NCBI GenBank assembly: GCA_005798905.1
Contig: SYIK01000012.1
Span: forward strand, 62,001-126,000
Origin: Bacteroidota bacterium
Lineage (GTDB): Bacteria; Bacteroidota; Bacteroidia; Chitinophagales; Chitinophagaceae
Length of the DNA stretch: 64,000 nt
Direction of reading: 5' to 3'
Shown: one piece after another, positions 36,738 through 46,282 of the stretch
How positions within the stretch are numbered: the first letter of the stretch is position 1
How the letters are laid out: each line of letters starts with the position of its first letter
Made by a program: the position numbers and the translations under genes
Notes under the pieces: model-generated
What the model saw: only the letters and a program-made list of their open reading frames with translations
What the model was told of the DNA's origin: nothing
Database searches by the model: none

Positions 36738-38441
36738 ATGAAGATTGCTTTAGCCCAACAGAATTATCATATCGGAAACTTTGCGTTCAACCGCAATAAA
36801 ATTATTGAAGGAATCAATTGGGCAAAACAACAAAACGCTGATTTGGTTGTGTTCTCCGAGCTGTGCATTTGCGGTTATCCTCCACGCGATTTTCTCGAAT
36901 TCGATAATTTCATTAATGGTTGTTATGAATCAATTGATATAATCAAACAACACGCAGATAATATTGGTGTGCTTATTGGTTCGCCTGCTCGAAATAATCA
37001 AAAAGAAGGAAAAAATCTTTTCAATGCTGCTTTTCTTTTATATGAAAAAGAAATAAAAGCAGAAATTCATAAAACACTTTTACCGAATTACGATGTGTTT
37101 GATGAGTACCGTTATTTTGAACCGGCATTTGAATGGAACATAATGAAATTCAAAGGAAAAAAATTAGCCGTTACAATTTGCGAAGACATTTGGAATATGG
37201 GCGACAACCCACTTTATCGCATTACACCAATGGAAAAATTAATTGTACACGAACCTGATGTATTAATTAATCTTTCGGCTTCTCCATTCAATCTTGGCCA
37301 AGATGTGGTGAGAAATAGTATAATAAAAGCACACGCATTGAAGTACCAAAAGCCAATGCTGTACTGTAATGCGGTTGGTGCACAAACAGAAATTATTTTC
37401 GATGGCGGCAGTTTGGTTTATAATAGCAATGGAAATAAAATCAGTGAGTTGAGTTATTTTGAAGAAGCCTATCAAGTTTTTGATTTAGATGAATTATCTC
37501 AAAAAGAAATTACAACGGAAAAAAACAAATCAAAATATTACTACTCATCAAAAGAAATTGAAATCGGAGAAAGTCGTCTTGCTTATTTAGCCAACGAAAA
37601 AAATATTGCAGAAATTCGCAAAGCAATTGTATTAGGTATTCGAGATTATTTTTCTAAAATGAATTTTACAAAAGCTACTCTGGGCGCAAGTGGTGGAATT
37701 GATAGCGCCGTTACACAAGCATTAGCTGTAGAAGCTCTCGGAAAAGAAAATGTGATGGCAGTTTTAATGCCATCTGAGTTTTCGTCTTCACACTCTGTTA
37801 CAGATGCAGAACAACTTTGTACAAATCTTGATTGCAACTTTGAAAACATTTCAATTAAAAATATTTTTGGATCATTTTTAACAACGCTAAATCCTTTGTT
37901 TGAAAAATTACCGTTTGGTTTGGCAGAGGAAAATTTACAAGCAAGAACAAGAGGAAATTTGCTGATGTCAATTGCCAATAAATTTGGATTTATACTTTTG
38001 AACACTTCGAATAAAAGTGAACTGGCAACCGGTTATGGAACATTGTATGGCGACATGGCAGGTGGTTTGAGTGTGTTGGGCGATTTATACAAAACACAGA
38101 TTTATGCTTTGGCAAAAATGATTAATAACGAAACGGAAATTATTCCTAATAATATTTTACTAAAAGATCCAAGTGCAGAATTACGCCCCAATCAAAAAGA
38201 TAGTGACAGTCTGCCCGAATATTCAATACTTGATACAATCTTATTTGAATATATTGAATTGCGAAAAGCACCAAGTGAAATCATCGCAAAAGGTTTTGAA
38301 AAGGAATTAGTAAATAAGATTATAAACCTTGTAAATACCAGCGAATACAAACGCAACCAATTTTGTCCGATACTTCGTGTAAGCAATAAATCATTTGGAA
38401 CTGGTAGAAGAATGCCGATTGTTGGGCAATACTTTTCTTAA
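36738..38441 (+). CDS. nadE: Glutamine-dependent NAD+ synthetase
   Basis: A 567-residue two-domain enzyme that amidates nicotinic acid adenine dinucleotide to NAD+. The N-terminal nitrilase domain has the catalytic triad E41, K112 and C148 (VFSELCICGYPP, HKTLLPNYDVFDE, TICEDIW) and makes ammonia from glutamine. The C-terminal synthetase domain has the ATP-binding loop SGGIDSAVTQALA (about residue 318) and NTSNKSELATGYGTLYGDMAGG. The length fits the long, glutamine-dependent type. Together with nadC in this window it covers the end of NAD biosynthesis. Confidence 0.96.
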   Translation: MKIALAQQNYHIGNFAFNRNKIIEGINWAKQQNADLVVFSELCICGYPPRDFLEFDNFINGCYESIDIIKQHADNIGVLIGSPARNNQKEGKNLFNAAFLLYEKEIKAEIHKTLLPNYDVFDEYRYFEPAFEWNIMKFKGKKLAVTICEDIWNMGDNPLYRITPMEKLIVHEPDVLINLSASPFNLGQDVVRNSIIKAHALKYQKPMLYCNAVGAQTEIIFDGGSLVYNSNGNKISELSYFEEAYQVFDLDELSQKEITTEKNKSKYYYSSKEIEIGESRLAYLANEKNIAEIRKAIVLGIRDYFSKMNFTKATLGASGGIDSAVTQALAVEALGKENVMAVLMPSEFSSSHSVTDAEQLCTNLDCNFENISIKNIFGSFLTTLNPLFEKLPFGLAEENLQARTRGNLLMSIANKFGFILLNTSNKSELATGYGTLYGDMAGGLSVLGDLYKTQIYALAKMINNETEIIPNNILLKDPSAELRPNQKDSDSLPEYSILDTILFEYIELRKAPSEIIAKGFEKELVNKIINLVNTSEYKRNQFCPILRVSNKSFGTGRRMPIVGQYFS

Positions 38442-38447
38442 TACTTA

Positions 38448-38891
38448 TTAATGCTTAAAAGTAATTACTGCTGCAACTGGCAAGGGTAACGATGGTATTG
38501 TAACCTGTTGCGATAAAACCATTTCCGTTTCATTTAAAGTAATAATTGTAAATGTCCCCGATCCTCCAGGAATAAGAGAAGTGGATAAATTTAATTCTGA
38601 TTCATTATTCTGAAACCGCCAAGTAAAAGTTGTAGTCACTGGTGGTGTACAAGGTGTTGCACCTTCGCTTGTACTACCCGTACCATTGGAAACAAATGTT
38701 ATTAAATTATCTCTACTGCAAGCAGGAATGTAGTTGGTCACATCAGTTATACCTGCTACAACTTTTTCAATTTTCCAAGAAGCACTAGTTAGTAACTCTG
38801 TTTTGGTTGGTGGAATTTTTTTCTTTTTACAAGAAAACATGACCGTAACCACCAATAAACTTATTGAAATAATGAACAATAAATTTTTCAT
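38448..38891 (-). CDS. Lipocalin-like small lipoprotein
   Basis: A 147-residue lipoprotein with lipobox MFSC (cysteine at residue 21), followed by a lysine-rich linker. The rest has features of the Bacteroidota lipocalin-like/DUF5004-type proteins: LLTSASWKIEKVV (opening strand with W), ITFVSNGTGS, TTFTWRFQNNESEL and MVLSQQV. Such proteins are surface or periplasmic lipoproteins of unknown ligand. It converges with nadE six bases away and diverges from rsgA. Confidence 0.78.
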   Translation of the reverse strand: MKNLLFIISISLLVVTVMFSCKKKKIPPTKTELLTSASWKIEKVVAGITDVTNYIPACSRDNLITFVSNGTGSTSEGATPCTPPVTTTFTWRFQNNESELNLSTSLIPGGSGTFTIITLNETEMVLSQQVTIPSLPLPVAAVITFKH

Positions 38892-39009
38892 GAAAATATT
38901 TTAGTACACAAAATACATATTTTTATTCATCAACTTATTATCACTTGTTTAATTTGAAATGAATTGTAGTTATCTTTCCTCAAAATCAGTTTATTTATAA
39001 TCGTCCCAC

Positions 39010-39936
39010 ATGAAAGCAATTGTGTATAAATCTACAGGCAGCTGGTTTATTGTAAAAGATACGGAGGGTAAATTTTGGAATGCTCGATTGAAAGGTATTA
39101 TGAAAACAGATTCTATTACTTCTACAAATCCTTTAGCGGTTGGCGATGAAGTGGAAATAATTCTTGAGAATGAAAACGAAAATTCAGTACTTGTGACAGA
39201 AATAGCACAAAGAAATAATTATGTAAATCGTCAATCGCCGCGGCATAAATTCCAGCAACACATTATTGCTTCCAATATCGATCAATCCATTTTATTGGCA
39301 ACTTTAAAAACACCAAAAACTTCTCAAGGATTTATTGACCGCTTCGCTATTGTTTGCGAAATGTACCATTTGCCACTTGTTATTATTTTCAATAAATCTG
39401 ATTTGCATACCGAAATTGAAGAAAATCAATTTCTTTTTTACAAAGAAATGTACACTTCAATTGGTTACACAGTTTTATTAACCAGTTTAAAAAACAATTC
39501 CGGAATTGAAGAATTGAAATCTTTTTTAGAAAATAAAACATCCTTATTCAGCGGACATAGCGGTGTAGGAAAATCTTCATTCATTAATCTACTTTGTCCA
39601 AAATTAAATTTGAAAACAAACGATGTAAGTGGTTGGAACGGGAAAGGAATGCACACAACAACTTTTGTTGAAATGTACGACCTCCCTACATCAGGTAAAA
39701 TTATTGACACACCAGGAATGCGCGAATTTGGTATTGTTGGAATTGAAAAACAAGAACTGTCACACTATTTTCCTGAAATGCGAAAGCTGCTTTCCGGTTG
39801 CCAATACAACAATTGTTTACATATCAACGAACCAGATTGCGCAATTAAAAAAGCCGTGCAAGCAGCGCAGATTTATGAAGAACGTTATATAAGTTACCTT
39901 AATATTTATGAATCCATTGGTGAAAAAAAGTATTGA
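39010..39936 (+). CDS. rsgA: Ribosome small-subunit biogenesis GTPase RsgA
   Basis: A 308-residue circularly permuted GTPase that checks late 30S maturation. An N-terminal OB-fold (MKAIVYKSTGSWFIVKD) precedes the GTPase domain with permuted order G4 (VIIFNKSDLH, about 118-127), G1 (SGHSGVGKSSFIN, about 181-193) and G3 (DTPGMREFG, about 235). The C-terminal zinc site CQYNNCLHINEPDC (about 262-275) is complete. The length is normal. Confidence 0.96.
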   Translation: MKAIVYKSTGSWFIVKDTEGKFWNARLKGIMKTDSITSTNPLAVGDEVEIILENENENSVLVTEIAQRNNYVNRQSPRHKFQQHIIASNIDQSILLATLKTPKTSQGFIDRFAIVCEMYHLPLVIIFNKSDLHTEIEENQFLFYKEMYTSIGYTVLLTSLKNNSGIEELKSFLENKTSLFSGHSGVGKSSFINLLCPKLNLKTNDVSGWNGKGMHTTTFVEMYDLPTSGKIIDTPGMREFGIVGIEKQELSHYFPEMRKLLSGCQYNNCLHINEPDCAIKKAVQAAQIYEERYISYLNIYESIGEKKY

Positions 39937-39942
39937 TGGCGT

Positions 39943-40287
39943 TTAAACTTTTTTAGCGGAATAACCATTTTTCAGAAGCCATTGCAAAACTCGTTCTTTT
40001 TGATCTCCTTGAATAATAATTTCTCCATCTTTCGCAGAACCACCCGTACCACAAGATGATTTTAATTTTTTACCAAGCTCCTCTAAATCATAATTAGTAC
40101 CAACAAACCCTTCAATTAATGTAACCAATTTCCCAGCACGGTTCTTTGCATCCAACCGCACTTTTAATTTTTGATTTGCAGGCAAAACAGTTTCTTCTTG
40201 TTCGTTTTTTTCTTCAAAATTAAAATTAGGATTCGTGCTATAAACAAATCCGTTTGATTCCGAAAAGTTCTTTTTTTGTTTTTTCAT
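39943..40287 (-). CDS. SUI1/YciH-family translation initiation factor
   Basis: A 114-residue protein with the SUI1 (eIF1-like) domain: LKVRLDAKNRAGKLVTLIEGF, the loop SSCGTGGSAKDGEIIIQGDQ and KERVLQWLLKNGYSAKKV at the C-terminus. The N-terminal 35 residues are acidic and disordered. Bacterial YciH proteins are thought to tune start-codon selection, though their role is uncertain. It is preceded by nadC (8 bases, same direction), so the two are likely co-transcribed. Confidence 0.9.
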   Translation of the reverse strand: MKKQKKNFSESNGFVYSTNPNFNFEEKNEQEETVLPANQKLKVRLDAKNRAGKLVTLIEGFVGTNYDLEELGKKLKSSCGTGGSAKDGEIIIQGDQKERVLQWLLKNGYSAKKV

Positions 40288-40294
40288 TGCTCGA

Positions 40295-41149
40295 TTATTG
40301 TGTTGCTTTCAAACTCATGTCCAAACTTTTTGCTTGATGAATAAGCGCACCAACACTTATGAAATTCACTCCTGTAGCAGCATAGCTTTTAATATTTTCA
40401 AGTATAATTCCACCACTTGCTTCTGTTTCAAAATCTTTCCCAATTAGTTTTAAGGCTTCAACAATTTGTTCAGGATTAAAATTGTCTAACATAATTCTAG
40501 AAATTTTGTTTTTGCCAATTTCAATTATTTTTTTCACATCTGCTAAATTTCTTGCCTCTATTTCAATTTTTAAATTTAAATGATTTTTCAAAATATAATC
40601 ATGCACTTTTTCGATTGCCTTTTCAATGCTTCCACAAAAATCAATATGATTATCTTTTAACATTATCATATCAAACAAACCAAAACGATGATTCGTTCCT
40701 CCGCCAATTAGCACTGCTTCTTTTTCGAACAAACGAAAATTGGGAGTTGTTTTTCTTGTATCCAATAATTGGGTTTTGGTTCCTATTAATTGATTGCAAT
40801 ATTGTTTGGTTAAAGTAGCAATTCCGCTCATCCGTTGCATGCAATTCAATACTAATCTTTCACACTGCAAAAGTGAATGAACGGTAGCTTCAACTTCAAA
40901 AGCCACCTCTCCTTTTTTTATTATTTCACCGTCACTTTTAACTTTTCGAAAAATACAATTCGCATCTTTATATTGAAATATTTTTTCGGCTACTTCAACT
41001 CCGGCCAATATCCCATCTTGTTTAATTAATAATGCAGCTTTCCCTTTTACCTCTGTTTGAATACAGGCAATTGTTGAATGATCACCATCTCCAACATCTT
41101 CCAAAAATGCTAAATCAATCAAACGATAAAATTGTTCATCAAAATTCAT
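40295..41149 (-). CDS. nadC: Nicotinate-nucleotide pyrophosphorylase (carboxylating)
   Basis: A 284-residue enzyme that converts quinolinate and PRPP to nicotinate mononucleotide in NAD biosynthesis. The substrate-binding motif TRKTTPNFRLFEKEAVLIGGG is split here: LLDTRKTTPNFR (about 134-145) and GGGTNHRFGLFDMIMLKDNH (about 158-177). EIEARNLADVKKII (about 204) and SGGIILENI (about 253) hold the phosphate-binding residues. The length is normal. It diverges from gpmI. Confidence 0.95.
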   Translation of the reverse strand: MNFDEQFYRLIDLAFLEDVGDGDHSTIACIQTEVKGKAALLIKQDGILAGVEVAEKIFQYKDANCIFRKVKSDGEIIKKGEVAFEVEATVHSLLQCERLVLNCMQRMSGIATLTKQYCNQLIGTKTQLLDTRKTTPNFRLFEKEAVLIGGGTNHRFGLFDMIMLKDNHIDFCGSIEKAIEKVHDYILKNHLNLKIEIEARNLADVKKIIEIGKNKISRIMLDNFNPEQIVEALKLIGKDFETEASGGIILENIKSYAATGVNFISVGALIHQAKSLDMSLKATQ

Positions 41150-41257
41150 TTGACAAATTTAAAAAAGTGGTTTCATATTAAATGTGAACTTTAAAATTTC
41201 ATTAACTTTTTTAAAATGAGTTCTTTTTCAACATAGTTTAGATTTGCTTGCAATCGT

Positions 41258-41287
41258 TTACTTTTAAGAGGCAAACATTTAGTTTTG
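41258..41287 (+). promoter_or_regulatory. Possible gpmI promoter (Bacteroidota type)
   Basis: TAGTTTTG at 41280-41287 fits the TAnnTTTG box, and TTTA at 41257-41260, 19 bases upstream, is close to the TTTG -33 element. The start would be about nine bases before the gpmI ATG at 41303. A second box, TAGATTTG at 41239-41246, lies farther upstream without a -33 element. The elements are weak, so this is tentative. Confidence 0.35.
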
Positions 41288-41302
41288 TAATAATATCATT
41301 TT

Positions 41303-42835
41303 ATGAGTGCTAAGAAAATAATTTTAATCATAATGGATGGATGGGGGTTAGGAAAAATAAAATCTTCCGATGCAATTCAAAATGCAAAAACTCCATTTGT
41401 TAGTTCACTTTATTCAACTTACCCCAATACAACTTTAATTACATGCGGCGAAGATGTTGGCTTGCCTGCCGGACAAATGGGAAATTCGGAAGTTGGGCAT
41501 TTAAATCTTGGTGCAGGTAGAATTATTTATCAGGAATTACAACGAATTAATTTGGCGATACAAAATGGTTCGTTTGCAAAAAATGAAATTCTTTTGCACG
41601 CTATTAACAATGCAAAAACAAGCAATAAACCGTTGCACCTGTTGGGATTGGTAAGTGATGGGGGTGTACATGCACACATCAATCATTTGAAAGAAATATT
41701 AACTACTTGCAAAAACAAAAATCTAAAAAATGTATTTGTTCACGCATTTACAGATGGAAGAGATTGCGATCCTAAAAGCGGATTACAATTTATAAAAGAA
41801 TTACAAATACATTTAAACAAAACTGTTGGAAAAATTGCCACTATTTGTGGCAGGTATTTTTCGATGGATCGCGATAAACGTTGGAATCGAATTCAGCTTG
41901 CTTATGATGCCATTGTAAATGGAGTTGGTGAAAAATCCACTGACCCTATTCTTGCCATTGAAAATTCTTACCAACAAAATATCACGGATGAATTTATAAA
42001 ACCAACTGTAGTACTAACAGAACAAGATGTTCCGATTGCCACTATTAAAGATGGCGACACGGTGCTTTGTTTTAATTTTAGAACTGATCGCTGTCGCGAA
42101 ATTGCACAAGTGCTTTCGCAATCGGATATGCCGGAATTTGGAATGAAAAAATTACAACTTCATTTTACAACGTTGACAGAATACGATCAATCATTTCAAA
42201 ATGTTTCAGCCATTTTTAAGAATGATAATTTGAACAATACGTTGGGTGAAGTATTGGAACAGCAAGGTCTTTCACAAATTAGAATAGCCGAAACAGAAAA
42301 ATATCCACACGTAAGTTATTTTTTTAGTGGAGGCAGAGAAACGCCATTTAAAAATGAAAAAAGAATTTTAGTTCCTTCTCCAAAAGTTGTTACTTATGAT
42401 TTGCAACCAGAAATGAGTGCGCACGAAATAACTGCAGCACTTTTACCCGAAATAAAAAATCAAACAGCTGATTTCATTTGTTTGAATTATGCAAATGCAG
42501 ACATGGTGGGACATACAGGCAATTGGAATGCTGCAATAAAAGCGATAGAAACAACTGATGAATGTGTAAAAAAAATAGTAACAGCCGGATTGGAAAACGA
42601 TTATACAATTTTATTAACTGCCGATCATGGCAATTCTGATTATATGATTAATGAAGATGGAACTCCCAATACGGCGCATTCATTAAACCTTGTTCCACTT
42701 TTTATCATCGATAAAAAATGGAACAAAAAAATTAATCCGGGAAAACTGGGAGATATAGCTCCAACCATATTATCATTGATGCAAATTCCCATTCCAAAAG
42801 AAATGACAGGAAATATTTTATTCGATAATAAATAA
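41303..42835 (+). CDS. gpmI: 2,3-bisphosphoglycerate-independent phosphoglycerate mutase
   Basis: A 510-residue metal-dependent enzyme that interconverts 3- and 2-phosphoglycerate in glycolysis. The catalytic serine is S62 in GNSEVGHLNLGAGR. Metal ligands are in IMDGWGLG at the N-terminus, and in NYANADMVGHTGNW and TADHGNSDYMINEDG in the C-terminal half. The length is normal for the monomeric enzyme. The heme-binding protein gene follows by eight bases. Confidence 0.96.
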   Translation: MSAKKIILIIMDGWGLGKIKSSDAIQNAKTPFVSSLYSTYPNTTLITCGEDVGLPAGQMGNSEVGHLNLGAGRIIYQELQRINLAIQNGSFAKNEILLHAINNAKTSNKPLHLLGLVSDGGVHAHINHLKEILTTCKNKNLKNVFVHAFTDGRDCDPKSGLQFIKELQIHLNKTVGKIATICGRYFSMDRDKRWNRIQLAYDAIVNGVGEKSTDPILAIENSYQQNITDEFIKPTVVLTEQDVPIATIKDGDTVLCFNFRTDRCREIAQVLSQSDMPEFGMKKLQLHFTTLTEYDQSFQNVSAIFKNDNLNNTLGEVLEQQGLSQIRIAETEKYPHVSYFFSGGRETPFKNEKRILVPSPKVVTYDLQPEMSAHEITAALLPEIKNQTADFICLNYANADMVGHTGNWNAAIKAIETTDECVKKIVTAGLENDYTILLTADHGNSDYMINEDGTPNTAHSLNLVPLFIIDKKWNKKINPGKLGDIAPTILSLMQIPIPKEMTGNILFDNK

Positions 42836-42843
42836 ACTATTCA

Positions 42844-43323
42844 ATGAAAAAGAAAATTATTTTAGTACTTACAACCTTAATAATTGTTATTCAATTTTTC
42901 CGTCCAGCAAAAAATACTTCAGACGCCGAGCATGTAAATACTTTGGGAAAAGCATACAGCATTCCCATTGAAGTAAAAACTATTTTGGAAAAAGCATGCA
43001 ACGATTGCCATAGCAATAACACAATTTATCCATGGTATAGTAATGTACAGCCCATCGCTTGGTGGTTGGCAAGTCATATAAAAGAAGGAAAACAACATTT
43101 AAACTTTGATGGTTTTCTTACTTATACCCCTAAAAAACAAGATCACAAAATGGACGAAGTAATTGAAATGGTAAAAGAAAAAAAAATGCCGCTTCCATCC
43201 TATACTTGGACACATTCAAATGCAAAACTTACAAACGAAGAAAGAGTGGTATTAACAAACTGGGCTTCAACTGTTCGCAAAGAAATTACATATAAAACTG
43301 GGTTTATCCCAAAATCGAATTAG
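42844..43323 (+). CDS. Haem-binding domain protein (c-type, CxxCH)
   Basis: A 159-residue protein with an N-terminal hydrophobic anchor or signal (IILVLTTLIIVIQFF) and one haem-attachment site, C52-x-x-C55-H56 (ACNDCHSNNT). The rest matches the Bacteroidota haem-binding domain family: IYPWYSNVQPIAWWLASHIKEG (parts IYPWYSN and WWLASHIKEG, about 61-83) and EKKMPLPSYTW (about 112), the latter with a possible axial methionine. It is probably a periplasmic, membrane-anchored cytochrome. It is followed by a TonB receptor, which suggests, but does not prove, a link to haem or iron uptake. Confidence 0.87.
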   Translation: MKKKIILVLTTLIIVIQFFRPAKNTSDAEHVNTLGKAYSIPIEVKTILEKACNDCHSNNTIYPWYSNVQPIAWWLASHIKEGKQHLNFDGFLTYTPKKQDHKMDEVIEMVKEKKMPLPSYTWTHSNAKLTNEERVVLTNWASTVRKEITYKTGFIPKSN

Positions 43324-43355
43324 AACAAATCACTTTTATTTCAACCTAATTTTAA

Positions 43356-45569
43356 ATGCCAATAAGATTTTTTCTTTTTTTACTATTATTAATAACTCAT
43401 ACATCGATACTATTTGCGCAAATTGACACGATGAGTGAAAAAACGCTTTCTGAAGTATTAATCTCTGCAAATAAATTTAAAGAACAAAAAAGAAATATTG
43501 CACAAAAATTTGAAATTTTAACTGCAAAAACAATTGCAAAAAACAATTCACAAAACACGGGTGATTTATTAATGAACAGTGGAAATGTTTTCGTTCAAAA
43601 AAGCCAACAAGGCGGTGGAAGTCCTGTCCTGAGAGGGTTTGAAGGTAATCAAGTTTTACTCGTTATTGACGGAGTAAGAATGAATAATGCAATTTATCGT
43701 GCCGGTCATTTGCAAAATATTGTCACAGTCGACCAAAACATGTTGGAACGCGTTGAAATCTTATCTGGTCCAGGTTCTACCCTTTATGGTAGCGATGCGT
43801 TAGGTGGTGTTATTTATTTACGGACAAAGTCACCCATACTTTCCAATTCAAAAAAAATAAAAAGTTCAGGAAATTTTTTCAGTCGATATAGTTCCGTTAA
43901 CAATGAAAAATCGTTGCATTTTAATTTGAGTATCGGCGGTAAAAAAATTGCATGGTTACAAGCCTACACTTTTAGTGATTTTGACGATCTTAAAATTGGT
44001 AAAAACGATTACGAGCAATATCCTGAATTTGGGAAAAGAAAATTTTATATCGAATATCTGAATGGGCTGGATACGATTCTAAAAAACCCTGACGATCGAA
44101 TCCAATTATTTAGTGGTTATAAACAATGGGATATGACGCAAAAATTTTTATCCAAACAAAATGAAGCAATCTCACATAGTTTGAATTTTCAATTTTCAAA
44201 CTCTTCCAATATTCCTCGATACGATCGTTTACAAGATGTAAGAAATGGAAATTTAAGATTTGCAGAATGGAGTTATGGTCCTCAAAAAAGAATGTTAAGT
44301 TCTTATGAAATGAATATCAATTCGGCTGGATTTTTTAACCAGTTAAGAGCAAACATTAATTATCAATTTATTGAAGAAAGTCGATTGCAAAGAGATTATC
44401 GTCGTTATGACCGAGCAGATAAACGCATCGAACAACTTCAAGTTTTGGGAATCATTTTTGATGCAAGAAAAAAATGGGATAACAACGAATTAACGATTGG
44501 CGCAGATGCACAATTAAATTCGCTTGCATCCATCGCAACTCGTACTAATTTACTTACGAATACAATTTCAAAACTTGACACTAGATATTTCGACGGAAAA
44601 AACAAAATGAATTATTTCGGACTTTTTGGTCAACATTTTTTGAAACACAAAAATGGGAAATGGATTTTGAATGATGGAATTCGTTTACAAGCCACCACAT
44701 TGAGTTCCTTTATAATAGACAACTCATTTTTTAATTTCCCCTTTTCTTCTATTAAGCAAAATAATTTTACTCTCACAGGAAATATTGGTGCCGTTTATTT
44801 GCCAGATGAATTTTCTCGAGCTGTAGTTAGTTTCGCATCGGGTTTTAGAAGTCCAAACTTGGACGACCTTTCAAAAACATTTGAACCAAACACTTCTCAA
44901 AAAAGAATAATTATTCCTAACCAAAAAGTTAATCCAGAGTTCACTTATTCTTTAGATTTTGGATTGGAAAAAACTTTTTACAAAAAAATAAAAATTGAAT
45001 TAACTAGTTTTTATACAATTTTTAAAAATGCAATCGGGGTTGCACCTTTTCAACTGAACGGCCAGGATTCAATATTTTACAACGGAACTAACATTGCAAT
45101 TTATGCAAATCGCAATGTTAAAAACGCACACATGTTTGGTTACAATGGAAATCTTAAAATTGACTTCACAAACCAATTTTCATTTTTAGGAATCCTGACT
45201 TATACTTACGGAATGTTTAAAAATTCAGATGGAAGAAAATATCCACAAGATCACATACCTCCCGTTTTTGGAAGAACAATTTTGAAGTATTCAACCTCGA
45301 AAATTGAAACTGAAATTTCTTCCTTATTTAATGGATGGAAAAGATTGAAAGATTATAACCCAGATGGAGAAGACAATTTACAATATGCTACAGAAGATGG
45401 AACGCCTTCCTGGATAATATTATCTTGGAAAAATAATTTTTCAATAAACAAAAACATTACACTTCAATTTGCAATTGAAAATATTTTAGATAAAAATTAC
45501 CGCTATTTTGCTTCGGGTATTTCGGCACCGGGAAGGAATTTTGTCTTTGCACTCAGAGGCACATTTTAA
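43356..45569 (+). CDS. TonB-dependent outer-membrane receptor, haem/haemoglobin-receptor-like
   Basis: A 737-residue receptor with signal peptide (MPIRFFLFLLLLITHTSILFAQ). The plug domain (about residues 30-150) shows VLISANKFKEQ, NTGDLLMNSGNVFVQK, SPVLRGFEGNQVLLVIDGVR and MLERVEILSGPGSTLYGSD. The RGFEGN and AGHLQNIVTVDQ pattern is most like haem/haemoglobin receptors. The rest is a 22-strand barrel ending in NFVFALRGTF. It has no N-terminal carboxypeptidase-like domain, unlike SusC types. Its neighbour encodes a c-type haem-binding protein. Confidence 0.9.
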   Translation: MPIRFFLFLLLLITHTSILFAQIDTMSEKTLSEVLISANKFKEQKRNIAQKFEILTAKTIAKNNSQNTGDLLMNSGNVFVQKSQQGGGSPVLRGFEGNQVLLVIDGVRMNNAIYRAGHLQNIVTVDQNMLERVEILSGPGSTLYGSDALGGVIYLRTKSPILSNSKKIKSSGNFFSRYSSVNNEKSLHFNLSIGGKKIAWLQAYTFSDFDDLKIGKNDYEQYPEFGKRKFYIEYLNGLDTILKNPDDRIQLFSGYKQWDMTQKFLSKQNEAISHSLNFQFSNSSNIPRYDRLQDVRNGNLRFAEWSYGPQKRMLSSYEMNINSAGFFNQLRANINYQFIEESRLQRDYRRYDRADKRIEQLQVLGIIFDARKKWDNNELTIGADAQLNSLASIATRTNLLTNTISKLDTRYFDGKNKMNYFGLFGQHFLKHKNGKWILNDGIRLQATTLSSFIIDNSFFNFPFSSIKQNNFTLTGNIGAVYLPDEFSRAVVSFASGFRSPNLDDLSKTFEPNTSQKRIIIPNQKVNPEFTYSLDFGLEKTFYKKIKIELTSFYTIFKNAIGVAPFQLNGQDSIFYNGTNIAIYANRNVKNAHMFGYNGNLKIDFTNQFSFLGILTYTYGMFKNSDGRKYPQDHIPPVFGRTILKYSTSKIETEISSLFNGWKRLKDYNPDGEDNLQYATEDGTPSWIILSWKNNFSINKNITLQFAIENILDKNYRYFASGISAPGRNFVFALRGTF

Positions 45570-45681
45570 GGACTTTTTCTTTAAAATTCAATTTTTCCTG
45601 TTCAACTTTCCAAAAAATGACATTTTTGTGCAGCAATTTGTTTTAAAAATTGTCTAACTTACCGGCACCAAAGGTTAACAT

Positions 45682-46257
45682 ATGACCGAAGAAGCCATAT
45701 TACAAGGATGTGTAAAGCAAAACGCTATAGCGCAGCGTGAGCTTTACAATCAGTATAGTCCACAGATGATGTCAGTATGTTATAGATATGCACAAAACCG
45801 AGAAGATGCAGAAGATATGTTGCAAGAAGGTTTTATAAAGGTCTTTTCGCAGATTCATACTTTCGAAAACAGAGGATCTTTTGAAGGATGGATAAGAAGA
45901 ATAATTGTTCACACTTGTATAAATACACTGAAAAAAAATAAACATTTTAATGATACTGTTAATTCTTTTTATGCAATCAATATTCCAATAAGAGAAGAAT
46001 CTATTTCATCCATTTTGCAAGCAAAACAAGTTGTGGAATGTATAAGAATGTTGCCTATTGGATATAAAACTGTTTTGAATCTTTATGCGTTAGAAGGATT
46101 TAGTCATTTTGAAATTGGACAAATGTTGGAAATAAAAGAAAGTACAAGCCGAAGTCAATATTCAAGAGCTAAAATAATGTTAGAGAATATCTTAATTAAT
46201 AAAAATATTATACAGAAACCAACCCAACAAAAGCAACTCGTTGCAACAAGCGGTTAG
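45682..46257 (+). CDS. ECF-type RNA polymerase sigma factor
   Basis: A 191-residue group IV sigma factor. Region 2 has YNQYSPQMMSVCYRYAQNREDAEDMLQEGFIKVFSQIHTFE (key parts YRYAQNREDAEDMLQE and KVFSQIHTF, about 23-59), which binds core polymerase and the -10 region. Region 4 is the ALEGFSHFEIGQMLEIKESTSRSQYSRAK helix-turn-helix (key parts EGFSHFEIGQML and STSRSQYSRAK, about 145-170) that reads the -35 element. No anti-sigma gene of the usual zinc or FecR type is adjacent. The next gene, with one TM helix and a barrel, is the probable partner. Confidence 0.93.
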   Translation: MTEEAILQGCVKQNAIAQRELYNQYSPQMMSVCYRYAQNREDAEDMLQEGFIKVFSQIHTFENRGSFEGWIRRIIVHTCINTLKKNKHFNDTVNSFYAINIPIREESISSILQAKQVVECIRMLPIGYKTVLNLYALEGFSHFEIGQMLEIKESTSRSQYSRAKIMLENILINKNIIQKPTQQKQLVATSG

Positions 46258-46282
46258 TTTTTTTGATTAAAAAAAGTAAATT

